A stretch of 64,000 nt of DNA. Origin: Kocuria rosea. Lineage in GTDB: Bacteria; Actinomycetota; Actinomycetes; Actinomycetales; Micrococcaceae. The first letter of the stretch is position 1. Every line of letters begins with the position of its first letter. Below, piece by piece: positions 32,667 to 41,603 of the stretch. Both the position numbers and the translations under genes were made by a program. Below the pieces are notes generated by a model that saw only the letters and a list, made by a program, of their open reading frames with translations, was not told the DNA's origin and ran no database searches. The DNA is taken from positions 1,860,001 through 1,924,000 of the forward strand of contig NZ_CP035103.1 of assembly GCF_006094695.1 (NCBI RefSeq), read 5' to 3'.

Positions 32667-34466
32667 ATGGCAACCGAGGACCGGCCCACTCCTGAGCAGT
32701 TGCCGGCGCCAGCGGCATCGAACATCACCCCGCAGGCGTTGGCCAGCTTCCGGGAGGAGCTGGACACGCGGGAGCACGACGTCGTCGACGACACCTGGGC
32801 GGGGTCCATGCCGGCCCAGAACGGTGTCCCACCCCGGGTGCGCATCGGCCGCACCAAGTGGTTCAGCCTCCTGTGGCTCATACCGATCGGATTCGTTCTG
32901 CTGGTGATCGGCATCGCAGTGGCCAAGGAACTCCGCGAGGTCCCCGCCGTAGCGCAGTTCGTGGAGCGCCACCCCGGGACGGTCGTGCCGGAAGGCGCGG
33001 AAGGCGTCGCCGGATTTCCGGCCTGGGTGGGGTGGCAGCACTTCTTCAACATGCTCCTGCTGATTCCGATCATCCGTTCGGGCCTGAGCATCCTCGCCGA
33101 CCACCCACGGCTCTACTGGACCAGGCACTCCACCCCGGGCAGAGAGTGGTTCCGGATGCAGAAGCCGGTGCCCACCGATCCTCTCTACACGGCGAAACAG
33201 GACTCCATCACGCTGCCCAACGGTGTGGGGCTGCCCAGCCGGCGCCACTCGATCGGACTGGCCAGGTGGTGGCACCTGGGCATGAACACCCTGTGGCTGC
33301 TCAACGGGCTGATCTTCTACATCCTCGTCTTCGCCACCGGCCACTGGCTGCGCCTGGTGCCCACCAGCTGGGAGGTCTTTCCCAACGCGGTGTCGGTGAT
33401 GATCCAGTACCTTTCCCTGGACTGGCCCACCGACAACTCCTGGGTGGCCTACAACAGCCTGCAGGTGATCGCCTACTTCCTCACCGTCTTCGTCGCCGCA
33501 CCCCTGGCCTTCCTCACCGGGCTGGGCATGTCGCCCGCACTGTCCACCAAGTTCAGGCGGATCAGCAGCGTTTTCAGCATCCAATTCGCCCGCTCCGTGC
33601 ACTTCCTGGTGCTCACCTGGTTCCTGCTGTTCATCGTGATGCACGTGACCCTGGTCATCACCACGGACGCCCTGCACAACTTCAACATGATGTACGCCAA
33701 CCGCAACGACGCCGACAGCTGGCACGGGTTTTGGATCTTCGCCGCGTCCCTGGTGGTGCTGACCGTCGTCTGGGTCGCCGTCACCCCGTTCACGTACCGT
33801 CATCCTCGCCTCGTCCAGCGCATCGGCTACGCGCTCATCGGACCGGTGCAGCGGCTCTTCGAGCACATCGACTCCAAGCCGGGCCAGTACACGGAGAAGG
33901 ACATCTCCCCGTACCTGTGGCACAACGGCAAGTACCCGGAGACCCAGGAGTACAAGGACCACTACGAGAACAACTTCGCCGACTACCGGCTGAGGGTCTC
34001 CGGCCTGGTCGAGAACCCGATGGAACTGGACCTGAAACAGCTGCGCGATCTGCCCTACCACGAGCAGATCACCCAGCACTTCTGCATCCAGGGCTGGTCG
34101 GGGGTCGCCAAGTGGGGCGGGGTGTCGATGCAGACGGTCGTCGACCTGGTGCAACCGAGACCCGAGGCGAAGTGGGTCGTCTTCTACTCCTTCGCCGAAG
34201 GATCCGATGAAGGCATCTACTACGACGCCCAGCCCATCGAGCAGATGAGCTACCACCTGACCATGCTCGCCTACGACATGAACGGCGAAGCCCTCCCGTA
34301 CGGCCACGGCGCCCCGTTGCGGCTGCGCAACGAGGTCCAGCTCGGTTTCAAGCTCGTCAAGTGGATCAAGGGCATCGAGTTCGTCGAGCACTTCTCGGAG
34401 CTCGGTGGCGGTGAGGGCGGCTACAACAACGACCACGAGTTCTTCGGCTACCGGCAGTCCATCTGA
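32667..34466 (+). CDS. Cytochrome b561-like membrane domain fused to a sulfite-oxidase-type molybdopterin domain
   Basis: A 599-residue fusion. Residues about 65-390 hold several helices with His-bearing turns ([47 protein letters not shown]), typical of di-heme cytochrome b561-like subunits. Residues about 440-599 form a sulfite-oxidase-fold domain with the Mo-ligand cysteine in [18 protein letters not shown] (about Cys473) and [23 protein letters not shown]. Electrons would pass between quinones and the Mo site, as in split YedYZ (MsrPQ) systems that repair oxidised methionine, or in nitrate/sulfite chemistry. Substrate not known. The ATG follows AAGGAG. acnA begins 25 nt downstream. Confidence 0.88.
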   Translation: MATEDRPTPEQLPAPAASNITPQALASFREELDTREHDVVDDTWAGSMPAQNGVPPRVRIGRTKWFSLLWLIPIGFVLLVIGIAVAKELREVPAVAQFVERHPGTVVPEGAEGVAGFPAWVGWQHFFNMLLLIPIIRSGLSILADHPRLYWTRHSTPGREWFRMQKPVPTDPLYTAKQDSITLPNGVGLPSRRHSIGLARWWHLGMNTLWLLNGLIFYILVFATGHWLRLVPTSWEVFPNAVSVMIQYLSLDWPTDNSWVAYNSLQVIAYFLTVFVAAPLAFLTGLGMSPALSTKFRRISSVFSIQFARSVHFLVLTWFLLFIVMHVTLVITTDALHNFNMMYANRNDADSWHGFWIFAASLVVLTVVWVAVTPFTYRHPRLVQRIGYALIGPVQRLFEHIDSKPGQYTEKDISPYLWHNGKYPETQEYKDHYENNFADYRLRVSGLVENPMELDLKQLRDLPYHEQITQHFCIQGWSGVAKWGGVSMQTVVDLVQPRPEAKWVVFYSFAEGSDEGIYYDAQPIEQMSYHLTMLAYDMNGEALPYGHGAPLRLRNEVQLGFKLVKWIKGIEFVEHFSELGGGEGGYNNDHEFFGYRQSI

Positions 34467-34491
34467 CATTTCCGCACAGGAGAAGATTCTC

Positions 34492-37290
34492 ATGACGTCG
34501 AACAGTTTCGGTGCACGTGACCAGCTCACCGTGGACGGCACAGCCTACGAGATCTATCGGATCGACCGGATCGCCGGCTCGGACCGGTTGCCCTACAGCC
34601 TGAAGGTGCTGCTGGAGAATTTGCTGCGCAACGAGGACGGCCGGTTGGTCACCGCCGAGCAGGTGCGGGCCCTGGGCGACTGGGACTCGGCTGCGGAGGT
34701 CAACGCGGAGATCCAGTACACGCCGGCCCGGGTGCTGATGCAGGACTTCACCGGTGTGCCCTGTGTCGTGGACCTGGTGGCCATGCGCGACGCCATGGAA
34801 GAGCTCGGCGGTGACCCGAAGAGGATCAATCCGCTGATCCCGGCGGAACTGGTCATCGACCACTCGGTCATCGCCGATGTCTTCGCCCGCCCCGATGCTT
34901 TTGGGATCAACGCGGAACTCGAGTTCGAACGCAATCAGGAGCGCTACCAGTTGTTGCGCTGGGCCCAGCAGTCCTTCGACGACTTCCTGGTCGTGCCCCC
35001 GGACACCGGCATCTGCCACCAGGTCAACCTCGAATACCTCTCCCGGGTGGTCTTCACCCGTGAAGGGGACGACGGTCTCCAGGCCTACCCGGACACCTTG
35101 GTGGGCACGGACTCCCACACCCCGATGGTCAACGGCCTGGGCGTGCTGGGCTGGGGCGTGGGCGGCATCGAGGCCGAGGCCGCGATGCTCGGACAACCCA
35201 TGAGCATGCTCATCCCCCAGGTGGTGGGACTCAAGCTCACCGGGGAGCTGCCCGAGGGCACCACGGCCACCGACCTGGTGCTCACCGTGGCCGAACTACT
35301 GCGTCGGATCCGGGTGGTGGGCAAGTTCATCGACTTCTTCGGCCCCGGGGTGGCCAACGTGCCCCTGGCGACCCGGGCCACGCTGGGCAACATGAGCCCG
35401 GAGTACGGCTCGACCGGCTCCATTTTCCCCATCGACGACGAGACCCTGGACTACCTGCGCCTGACCGGGCGCCCCGCGCACCAGATCGAGCTGGTCGAGG
35501 CCTACGCGAAGGAACAAGGGCTGTGGCACGACCCCGACCATGTACCCGACTACAGCCAGATCGTGGAACTTGATCTGAGCACGGTGGTTCCCTCCGTCGC
35601 CGGGCCGAAGCGTCCGCAGGACCGGATTCCGCTGGCCACCGCCCAGCGCGTCGTGCGCGGGCTGTTGGCCGGCCACTCACATGAGGACGCCATCCAGGGC
35701 GGCCTTGACGATGCCTCCGAGGACTCCTTCCCCGCCAGCGACCCGGTGGCGATCAGCGCCCGGATCCCCCGGGACGACCCGCCCCGGGAGTACCAGGAGG
35801 CTGCGGAGAGGGAGGACGCCGTCCTCGAGTGGCCCAGCGACCCGGCGGAGCTCGTACTCGACGGGGCCCCGTCGAGCCTGGACCACGGTGACGTGGTCAT
35901 CGCTGCGATCACCTCCTGCACGAACACCTCCAACCCCTCGGTCATGATCGGCGCCGCCCTGCTGGCCAAAAAGGCCGTGCAACGGGGCCTGCGCAGCAAG
36001 CCGTGGGTGAAGACCACCCTGGCCCCGGGATCCCGGGTGGTGACCGACTACTACAACCGGTCCGGGCTCACCCCCTACCTCGAGGAGCTCGGCTTCGACC
36101 TGGTCGGATATGGGTGCACGACCTGCATCGGCAACTCCGGGCCGCTGATTCCCGCGGTCAGTGCCGCGGTCGCCGACCACGACCTGACGGTGGCCTCGGT
36201 GCTGTCGGGCAACCGGAACTTCGAGGGCCGGATCCACTCCGAGGTGCAGATGAACTTCCTCGCCTCCCCGCCGCTGGTCATCGCCTACGCGTTGGCTGGC
36301 ACCATGCAGGCCGACCTGCTGCACGAGCCGCTCGGGGAGGACCCGGACGGGAACCCGGTGTATCTGCGCGATGTCTGGCCCACCACAGCGGAGATCAAGG
36401 CGGTGGTCGACGAGAACCTCGAGGCGGAGATGTTCACCGCCGGGTACTCCGACGTCTACTCGGGGGACGAGAACTGGCGCGGCATGCACATCCCCGAAGG
36501 CGACCGGTTCGCCTGGGACGAGGAGTCCACCTATGTGCAGCGCCCACCCTATTTCGACGGGGTGGGCCCTGAGCCGGAACCCGTGCAGGACATCACCGAG
36601 GCCAGAGTGCTGGCCCTGCTCGGGGATTCGGTGACGACCGACCACATCTCCCCGGCCGGGACCATCAAGGGCGATTCACCCGCGGGCCAGTACCTGATCG
36701 AACAGGGCGTGGCCCCGGGAGACTTCAACTCCTACGGCTCCCGCCGCGGCAACCACCACGTGATGATCCGCGGGACCTTCGCCAACGTCCGCCTGCGCAA
36801 CCAGCTCGCCCCGGGCACCGAGGGGGGAGTCACCCGCCACTGGCCCGACGGTGAGCAGCAGAGCATCTTCGACGCGGCCACCTCCTACGCGGCCGAGGGC
36901 GTGCCGCTGATCGTGATCGCCGGGGCGGACTACGGCTCGGGCTCCTCCCGGGACTGGGCCGCCAAGGGCACCTCGCTGCTGGGAGTCAAGGCCGTGCTGG
37001 CCACCTCCTTCGAGCGGATCCACCGCTCCAACCTCATCGGCATGGGTGTGGCCCCCCTGCAGTTCCAGGACGGGGACACGGCCGAGTCGCTGGGTCTGAC
37101 CGGGAAGGAGACGTACTCGATCATCGGTCTGGCGGGCCAAGACCCCTTGCCGCGGGAGGTCATGGTCCGCGTCGACAACGGCGCCCGGACCCGGGAGCTG
37201 ACCGCCACCCTGCGCATCGACACCCCGGCCGAGGAGGCTTACTACGTGCACGGCGGGATCCTGCCCTACGTGCTGCGCCAACTGCTCTGA
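34492..37290 (+). CDS. acnA: Aconitate hydratase A
   Basis: A 932-residue TCA-cycle enzyme (citrate to isocitrate). Cluster cysteines are in [15 protein letters not shown] and [14 protein letters not shown]. The swivel domain ends with [17 protein letters not shown] and [15 protein letters not shown]. An insertion near residues 400-440 contains [17 protein letters not shown], an FPASDP motif otherwise known from short unrelated proteins. The ATG at 34492 follows AGGAG. It follows the molybdopterin protein by 25 nt and so is probably under box promoter 4. Aconitase is a classic NO and superoxide target, so a stress-induced extra copy makes sense, but the chromosomal copy is not visible here. 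Confidence 0.93.
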   Translation: MTSNSFGARDQLTVDGTAYEIYRIDRIAGSDRLPYSLKVLLENLLRNEDGRLVTAEQVRALGDWDSAAEVNAEIQYTPARVLMQDFTGVPCVVDLVAMRDAMEELGGDPKRINPLIPAELVIDHSVIADVFARPDAFGINAELEFERNQERYQLLRWAQQSFDDFLVVPPDTGICHQVNLEYLSRVVFTREGDDGLQAYPDTLVGTDSHTPMVNGLGVLGWGVGGIEAEAAMLGQPMSMLIPQVVGLKLTGELPEGTTATDLVLTVAELLRRIRVVGKFIDFFGPGVANVPLATRATLGNMSPEYGSTGSIFPIDDETLDYLRLTGRPAHQIELVEAYAKEQGLWHDPDHVPDYSQIVELDLSTVVPSVAGPKRPQDRIPLATAQRVVRGLLAGHSHEDAIQGGLDDASEDSFPASDPVAISARIPRDDPPREYQEAAEREDAVLEWPSDPAELVLDGAPSSLDHGDVVIAAITSCTNTSNPSVMIGAALLAKKAVQRGLRSKPWVKTTLAPGSRVVTDYYNRSGLTPYLEELGFDLVGYGCTTCIGNSGPLIPAVSAAVADHDLTVASVLSGNRNFEGRIHSEVQMNFLASPPLVIAYALAGTMQADLLHEPLGEDPDGNPVYLRDVWPTTAEIKAVVDENLEAEMFTAGYSDVYSGDENWRGMHIPEGDRFAWDEESTYVQRPPYFDGVGPEPEPVQDITEARVLALLGDSVTTDHISPAGTIKGDSPAGQYLIEQGVAPGDFNSYGSRRGNHHVMIRGTFANVRLRNQLAPGTEGGVTRHWPDGEQQSIFDAATSYAAEGVPLIVIAGADYGSGSSRDWAAKGTSLLGVKAVLATSFERIHRSNLIGMGVAPLQFQDGDTAESLGLTGKETYSIIGLAGQDPLPREVMVRVDNGARTRELTATLRIDTPAEEAYYVHGGILPYVLRQLL

Positions 37291-37383
37291 AGGCCACGAC
37301 CGTGTCCAGGGCCGCAACGGCCATGGACGCCTCCAGCGGCACGGAGGATTTCCGTGCCAGTGACCAATCTATGGAGTAACGAG

Positions 37384-37851
37384 ATGACAGACGAACACGC
37401 CAGCGATGTGGAACAACTTTCAATCAGCGCGTGCTGGGCACTGTTGCACGCGGGCAGTGTCGGGCGCCTCGCCGTGTGGGTGGAGGACCACCCGGAGATC
37501 TTCCCCCTTAACTACGCGGTCGACCACGGGAGCCTCGTGTTCCGATCGGCAGAGGGCACCAAGCTCTCGGGTGCGCTGTCCGACGTGCCGGTCGCCCTAG
37601 AAATCGACGGATACGACGAGCCGACAGCCGAGGCGTGGAGCGTGGTGGTCAAGGGCCGCGCCGAACGCATTGAACAGATCCAGGACCTGATGGACACCGT
37701 GGACCTGCCGCTCTTCCCCTGGCAGCCAGGTCCGAAGAACAGGTTCATCCGGATCCTCCCCGCTGTCGTGACAGGCCGTCGTTTCCCAGTCGCCGACCCT
37801 AGCGTCTGGCGGACCCCACTGTCGGAGGCGAAGCGGTCCTCAATGGAATAA
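37384..37851 (+). CDS. Pyridoxamine 5'-phosphate oxidase family flavoprotein
   Basis: A 155-residue split-barrel protein of the PNPOx-like/FMN-binding type: LSISACWALLHAGSVGRLAVWVEDHPEIFPLNYAV at the N-terminus is characteristic, as is VVVKGRAERIE in the middle and a C-terminal RFIRILPAVVTGRRFP. Many actinobacterial members bind F420 or FMN and reduce small molecules; some are induced in dormancy. The ATG at 37384 follows GGAG. It lies between acnA and a ferredoxin gene on the same strand. Confidence 0.85.
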   Translation: MTDEHASDVEQLSISACWALLHAGSVGRLAVWVEDHPEIFPLNYAVDHGSLVFRSAEGTKLSGALSDVPVALEIDGYDEPTAEAWSVVVKGRAERIEQIQDLMDTVDLPLFPWQPGPKNRFIRILPAVVTGRRFPVADPSVWRTPLSEAKRSSME

Positions 37852-37885
37852 CCTCACCAGCCAGCAAACTTGTGAAGGACGGATC

Positions 37886-38203
37886 ATGACTTACGTCATT
37901 GCCCAGCCTTGTGTGGACGTCAAGGACAAGGCCTGCGTCGAAGAATGCCCGGTGGACTGCATCTATGAAGGAGAACGTTCCCTCTACATTCACCCCGACG
38001 AGTGCGTGGACTGCGGCGCCTGCGAACCGGTCTGTCCGGTGGAGGCCATCTATTACGAGGACGACACCCCGGAGGAATGGGCCGACTACTACAAGGCCAA
38101 CGTCGAATTTTTCGATGACCTCGGCTCGCCCGGTGGCGCCGCCCAACTCGGCAACACCCACAAGGACCACCCCCTGGTCGTAGCCCTGCCACCACAGAAC
38201 TGA
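37886..38203 (+). CDS. fdxA: Seven-iron ferredoxin
   Basis: A 105-residue FdxA-type ferredoxin. The N-terminal half has cluster cysteines in AQPCVDVKDKACVEECPVDCIY, and the second motif is CVDCGACEPVCPVEAIYYED, giving the [3Fe-4S] plus [4Fe-4S] arrangement. The C-terminal extension (EWADYYKANVEFFDDLGSPGGAA) is normal for actinobacterial FdxA. The ATG follows GAAGGAC. In mycobacteria fdxA belongs to the hypoxia/NO dormancy response, which fits the company it keeps here. The 295-nt gap after it shows no gene. Confidence 0.93.
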   Translation: MTYVIAQPCVDVKDKACVEECPVDCIYEGERSLYIHPDECVDCGACEPVCPVEAIYYEDDTPEEWADYYKANVEFFDDLGSPGGAAQLGNTHKDHPLVVALPPQN

Positions 38204-38498
38204 ATCTTCCGCCGACGAAGATCAGCCCTGTCCTTGCCATTTCCCCTCGCAAGATCAGTGGCACCAACGCCGGTGTGCCGGTCCTCCAGGGTGCTCCACC
38301 GGACAAAACCGGAGAAAAATGTCGCTGGTCCCGGTGATCTCTGCGGCGGAGGATTCCACAATTTGATCAACTCCCGATCGGATGTTCTGCTCGCCGACCC
38401 CGAACGGCCGTAGCATGACCACTCGTCGTTCAACACCAGTAGGCCGTTCCTCACAAATCGCAAAGAACCGTAGAACTTTACTTGCCGGAGGTAACGAG

Positions 38499-38963
38499 AT
38501 GAAGAAATTTTCTTTGACCGCACTTGCGCGCCGCCACCTCGGCACCGCCCGGCACGTATCAAGTGGAAGGAGCGCGAACACGGTCTATGGTGGCCACGAG
38601 CATGTGCTCCGCCAGACCGTGATAGCGCTGACCGAAGGGCGGGAGCTCAACGAGCATCTCAATCCCGGTGAAGCCACGGTATTCGTCCTGCATGGACGAA
38701 TCCGGCTGGCCACAGAAGCAGATCGTTGGGAGGGAATTGCCGGGGACCTGCTCGTCGCCCCTGCCGATCTCTACTCGGTGGAAGCAGTGGAGGACTCCGT
38801 TGTCCTGCTCACCGTGGCCAAGACAGACCGGGAGTACCGTCAGCCTGATCGACGCTCTGCGGGCCACCGCGCTGCACAAACCCAGCAGGAGGGCACTCAG
38901 GCTCTTTCCGGGCCTGAACCTGATTACCGGAATACCGAAGCCTCATCCCTCGGTCGCGGCTGA
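38499..38963 (+). CDS. Cupin protein, paralogue of the 17.7-kb copy
   Basis: A 154-residue protein. From SLTALARRHLGTARHVSSGRSANTVYGG through HEHVLRQTVIAL to VEAVEDSVVLLTVAK it aligns with the cupin at 17706-18122 but lacks the LTA repeat expansion. After TVAK it has an extra tail of about 45 polar residues, absent from the paralogue, which overlaps the 3' end of the convergent Crp/Fnr gene by 21 nt and may be a read-through extension. ATG 38499 follows GGAGG. It is placed after a ferredoxin gene and next to a Crp/Fnr gene, like copy 1. Confidence 0.8.
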   Translation: MKKFSLTALARRHLGTARHVSSGRSANTVYGGHEHVLRQTVIALTEGRELNEHLNPGEATVFVLHGRIRLATEADRWEGIAGDLLVAPADLYSVEAVEDSVVLLTVAKTDREYRQPDRRSAGHRAAQTQQEGTQALSGPEPDYRNTEASSLGRG

Positions 38964-39689
38964 CAGGCGTGGACGATCGAGGATGGTGGTCCAACGGCGG
39001 CCGGTGTCGACAATTCCGTCGTCACGGAGCTTGCTCATCACCCTGCTGACCGTCTCCGGAGTCATCCCTGTCAGGGCTGCCAGATCGGTGCGCGTCAGAG
39101 GGAGTTCCAAGGCGATCGTCTCGGCCTGCGGGTCACCGAGCTTGTCTGCCAAGATTAGGAGCGCGGCAGCGACACGCTGCCGGGCATTGTCGGCGGACAG
39201 ACGCCGAATGGTTTCCTGGGCCTGTTCCAAACGGTGGAGTACCTCACCGAGGGCGGTCAGTCCCAGACGCGGATGGTGTTCTATGGCCTCGTGGAATACT
39301 GCGGCCGGTACTTCCAGGGCGCACGAGTCGGTCAGGGCCACGGCGCTGTCCGGATACTCCGGTTGCCCGAGGATTCCCAATGTCCCGCATCCCTCACCGG
39401 GCCCCAGAATGTGGAGCACGACGTCCTGGCCGTGGGCAGAAGGACGGATCAACTTCGCCGTGCCCGAAGCCATGACGAACAGGCTGTTCGCGTTCTCGCC
39501 GCAGCGGTAAATCAGTTCCCCGGCTTGGTAGCCGCGCGCCTGCACCTGTGGCTCCAGGTCAATGATCTCGGCTGTCGTCAGCTCCACGAACAGGGGCATG
39601 CGTTGGAGAACTTCAAGACGTACCGGACGCGGACACATGTGCGGGGCCTCTGACCACTCGGTCAGCGGGAGCCGTCGTCGCTCTCGCAC
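38943..39689 (-). CDS. Crp/Fnr-family regulator, copy 2
   Basis: A 248-residue regulator. The N-terminus has PHMCPRPVRLEVLQRMPLF, paralleling PHACPAPVRMRVLSRTPMF of copy 1, so the HxCP-x-PVR motif may be functional. A beta-roll (GELIYRCGENANSLFVMASGTAKLI... GPGEGCGTL), dimerisation helix and winged helix (TRTDLAALTGMTPETVSRVMSKLRDDG) follow; the recognition helix again has E-TVSR. Copies 1 and 2 should therefore read similar boxes. Only one cysteine lies near the N-terminus, unlike Fnr. It starts at GTG 39689; box promoter 5 is 140 nt upstream and faces the other way. Confidence 0.9.
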   Translation of the reverse strand: MRERRRLPLTEWSEAPHMCPRPVRLEVLQRMPLFVELTTAEIIDLEPQVQARGYQAGELIYRCGENANSLFVMASGTAKLIRPSAHGQDVVLHILGPGEGCGTLGILGQPEYPDSAVALTDSCALEVPAAVFHEAIEHHPRLGLTALGEVLHRLEQAQETIRRLSADNARQRVAAALLILADKLGDPQAETIALELPLTRTDLAALTGMTPETVSRVMSKLRDDGIVDTGRRWTTILDRPRLSAATEG

Positions 39690-39782
39690 TGGTCACTCCT
39701 CGATGCACGCTCACTGCCCGGCCCGGCGAAATCGTAGCCCGTAGTGGCACCCTGTTCAGTCGTGCCGGGTATGGACCTTGTG

Positions 39783-39818
39783 GACCTAGTCTAGGTCTCC
39801 TGCCCGTCGACGACGGGC
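39783..39818. promoter_or_regulatory. Two adjacent palindromes beside box promoter 5
   Basis: GACCTAG-T-CTAGGTC (39783-39797) and GCCCGTCG-A-CGACGGGC (39802-39818) are both perfect. They lie between the Crp/Fnr copy 2 start and box 5. The first may be an operator for either direction; the second could be a hairpin. Confidence 0.45.
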
Positions 39819-39827
39819 GCGGGGTGG

Positions 39828-39869
39828 ATGATCCACATCATGGAGACCGACCCCCCACCTGCCTAGGCT
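39828..39869 (+). promoter_or_regulatory. Crp/Fnr box promoter 5 (sdhA stub and sdhB)
   Basis: Box ATGATCCACATCATG (39828-39842) with -10 TAGGCT (39864-39869), 36 nt from box start. It fires toward the sdhA remnant and sdhB. Confidence 0.75.
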
Positions 39870-39951
39870 GGCGCTACCCGCGCATCCGTCCACCGAAGAG
39901 GGCCAGCGCCGTGAAGCATCCTGACCGTGGTGGCGACCCTGCTCCAGGAGA

Positions 39952-40143
39952 GTGAAGTCATGGCAGCACCAGAACAAGGAGACCGGTGTCGTGCACTTCC
40001 CCGACCGTGACGACGACAACTTTCTGAGGCACTCGATGACCCACCTGGACGGCTCCGTGGAGGCCGCCCAGGTGATGGGCCTCCGTCTCGAACCGAGGAC
40101 GGGAGTCTTCACTCGCCACGAGCCCATGGAGCGTAAGTACTGA
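39952..40143 (+). pseudogene. Succinate dehydrogenase flavoprotein (sdhA), C-terminal stub
   Basis: The last 50 or so codons read HFPDRDDDNFLRHSMTHLDG... RTGVFTRHEPMERKY, matching the end of SdhA (FPxRDDxNFLRHTM... Y.PMERKY). Everything before is missing: the FAD domains and active site are not in the window. Another frame near 39916-39950 may add a few further shifted codons. The stub ends TGATG, overlapping the sdhB start by one base as in a normal sdhAB operon. So a deletion fused a box promoter to the tail of sdhA. Confidence 0.75.
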
Positions 40144-41114
40144 TGTCTACCGCACACACTCCCGACCGGCCCGGGAACGGCCGCACCGACGACCCGCAGG
40201 ACCGCGCTCCCGAGCACGGCCACGCCCCGGGTCACGACCAGGACGACCGCGCCGGTTACAAGACCGACGCCGACGCCGGGTCCGTCGACGAGCGCGACGA
40301 GGCCGTGGTCCCGGCCGTGGACCCCGCCGCCGCCAACGCCGAGGGCGGGGAGCCGGCCTCGCGCGTGGAGCTGCCCGAGGAGCAGCAGGGCGACCAGGAG
40401 ATCCCCACCTTCGACCTCACTCTGCAGATCCGCCGCTACAACCCGGAGGTCTCCGACGAGGTCCGCTGGGACGAGTTCAAGCTCACCATGTACGGCACCG
40501 ACCGCGTGCTGGACGCCCTGCACAAGGTCAAGTGGGAGATCGACGGGACCCTGGTGTTCCGCCGCTCCTGCGCCCACGGCGTGTGCGGTTCCGACGCGAT
40601 GCGCATCAACGGCCGCAACCGTCTCGCCTGCAAGGTGCTGCTCAAGGACCTCGACCTGTCCAAGCCCGTCACGGTGGAGCCCATCAAGGGCCTGCCGTGC
40701 GAGAAGGACCTGATCGTGGACATGGAGCCGTTCTTCCAGTCCTACCGCGAGATCATGCCGTTCCTCGTGGCCGGCGGCAACGAGCCGACCATGGAGCGCT
40801 ACCAGTCCCAGGAGGACCGGGCGCGCTTCGACGACACCACCAAGTGCATCCTGTGCGCCGCGTGCACGTCGTCCTGCCCCGTGTTCTGGACCGACGGGCA
40901 GTACTTCGGGCCCGCGGCGATCGTCAACGCGCACCGGTTCATCTTCGACTCCCGCGACGACGCCGGGGACCTGCGCCTGGAGATCCTCAACGATAAGGAG
41001 GGCGTGTGGCGGTGCCGCACGGTGTTCAACTGCACCGAAGCCTGCCCGCGCGGCATCAAGATCACCCGAGCGATCGCCGAGGTCAAGAACGCCATCTTGC
41101 GCAGCTCCATGTGA
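40143..41114 (+). CDS. sdhB: Succinate dehydrogenase iron-sulfur subunit
   Basis: A 323-residue SdhB carrying three Fe-S clusters between the flavin and quinone. The [2Fe-2S] motif is FRRSCAHGVCGSDAMRINGRNRLAC. The [4Fe-4S] and [3Fe-4S] ligands are in CILCAACTSSCPVFW and CRTVFNCTEACPRGI. An N-terminal acidic extension of about 85 residues (rich in Asp, Glu, Pro) is unusual against the roughly 250-residue family, unless a later start is used; the ATG at 40143 is coupled to the sdhA stub. Without SdhA here it must pair with a chromosomal SdhA or be non-functional. Confidence 0.9.
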   Translation: MSTAHTPDRPGNGRTDDPQDRAPEHGHAPGHDQDDRAGYKTDADAGSVDERDEAVVPAVDPAAANAEGGEPASRVELPEEQQGDQEIPTFDLTLQIRRYNPEVSDEVRWDEFKLTMYGTDRVLDALHKVKWEIDGTLVFRRSCAHGVCGSDAMRINGRNRLACKVLLKDLDLSKPVTVEPIKGLPCEKDLIVDMEPFFQSYREIMPFLVAGGNEPTMERYQSQEDRARFDDTTKCILCAACTSSCPVFWTDGQYFGPAAIVNAHRFIFDSRDDAGDLRLEILNDKEGVWRCRTVFNCTEACPRGIKITRAIAEVKNAILRSSM

Positions 41115-41303
41115 TTCTTCGCGGAACCCGCGACGACAGCTCCCTTCTGTCGCGGCGGATCCACCTGATACACAGAGATGATCGATCGTGACGAGCAGGT
41201 ACCGCGGGCCATGTGGTAGTCGCACCGTGACTAAACCATCCTGGCGTTGCGGGAAGCTGTGGTCACACAAGCTGTGGTCAGGCCGCCGGTAGCAGATGGG
41301 TTA

Positions 41304-41450
41304 TCAGTTGCTGATAGCGGTTGCGCCGCCAATGTGGACTATGTCTTTGACCTGGGCAGCGGTGAAGCGCCCGATGTTGGCCTCGGCGGCGCAAAGCTCG
41401 ACGGGGTTCTCACCGAAAATTCCCACATCCTTGAACCTGCGCGCACGAAA
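41304..41450 (-). pseudogene. Unidentified C-terminal gene fragment
   Basis: One minus-strand frame reads FRARRFKDVGIFGENPVELC and continues AAEANIGRFTAAQVKDIVHI before a stop at 41304-41306. It looks like a genuine protein C-terminus (varied residues, no shadow-frame bias), but the frame is closed upstream by stops. I could not name the family. Confidence 0.35.
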
Positions 41451-41498
41451 GCCTGCGCTTTCTCAAAGGAGTCTTGCTCAGGCCACCGAATATTGCGG

Positions 41499-41526
41499 TT
41501 GACATGCGGATTAGAGTGGCCATAAC
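41499..41526 (+). promoter_or_regulatory. Sigma-70-like promoter for ctaD
   Basis: TTGACA (41499-41504) and CATAAC (41521-41526) with a 16-nt spacer. ctaD starts 77 nt downstream. No Crp/Fnr box is present, unlike the neighbouring loci. Confidence 0.5.
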
Positions 41527-41603
41527 GAGCCTCCGGGCGGAGCAGTCGCCGAAAGCAGCCGCCCCGCATTCCTGTGGGGCGTCGATCGGATCGGGAGGCA
41601 GCC

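Larger units (their letters stand above)
41115..41603. other. Gap between sdhB and ctaD with a remnant and a promoter
   Basis: No complete gene. The interval holds an unidentified minus-strand gene fragment (41304-41450) and a consensus-like promoter (41499-41526) for ctaD. Confidence 0.5.

Noticed and set aside
38340..38498. Crp/Fnr box upstream of the second cupin (TTTGATCAACTCC near 38360 and a TAGCAT hexamer near 38410)
   Set aside because: The half-sites abut instead of being 4 nt apart, and the distance to the hexamer does not match the other five sites.
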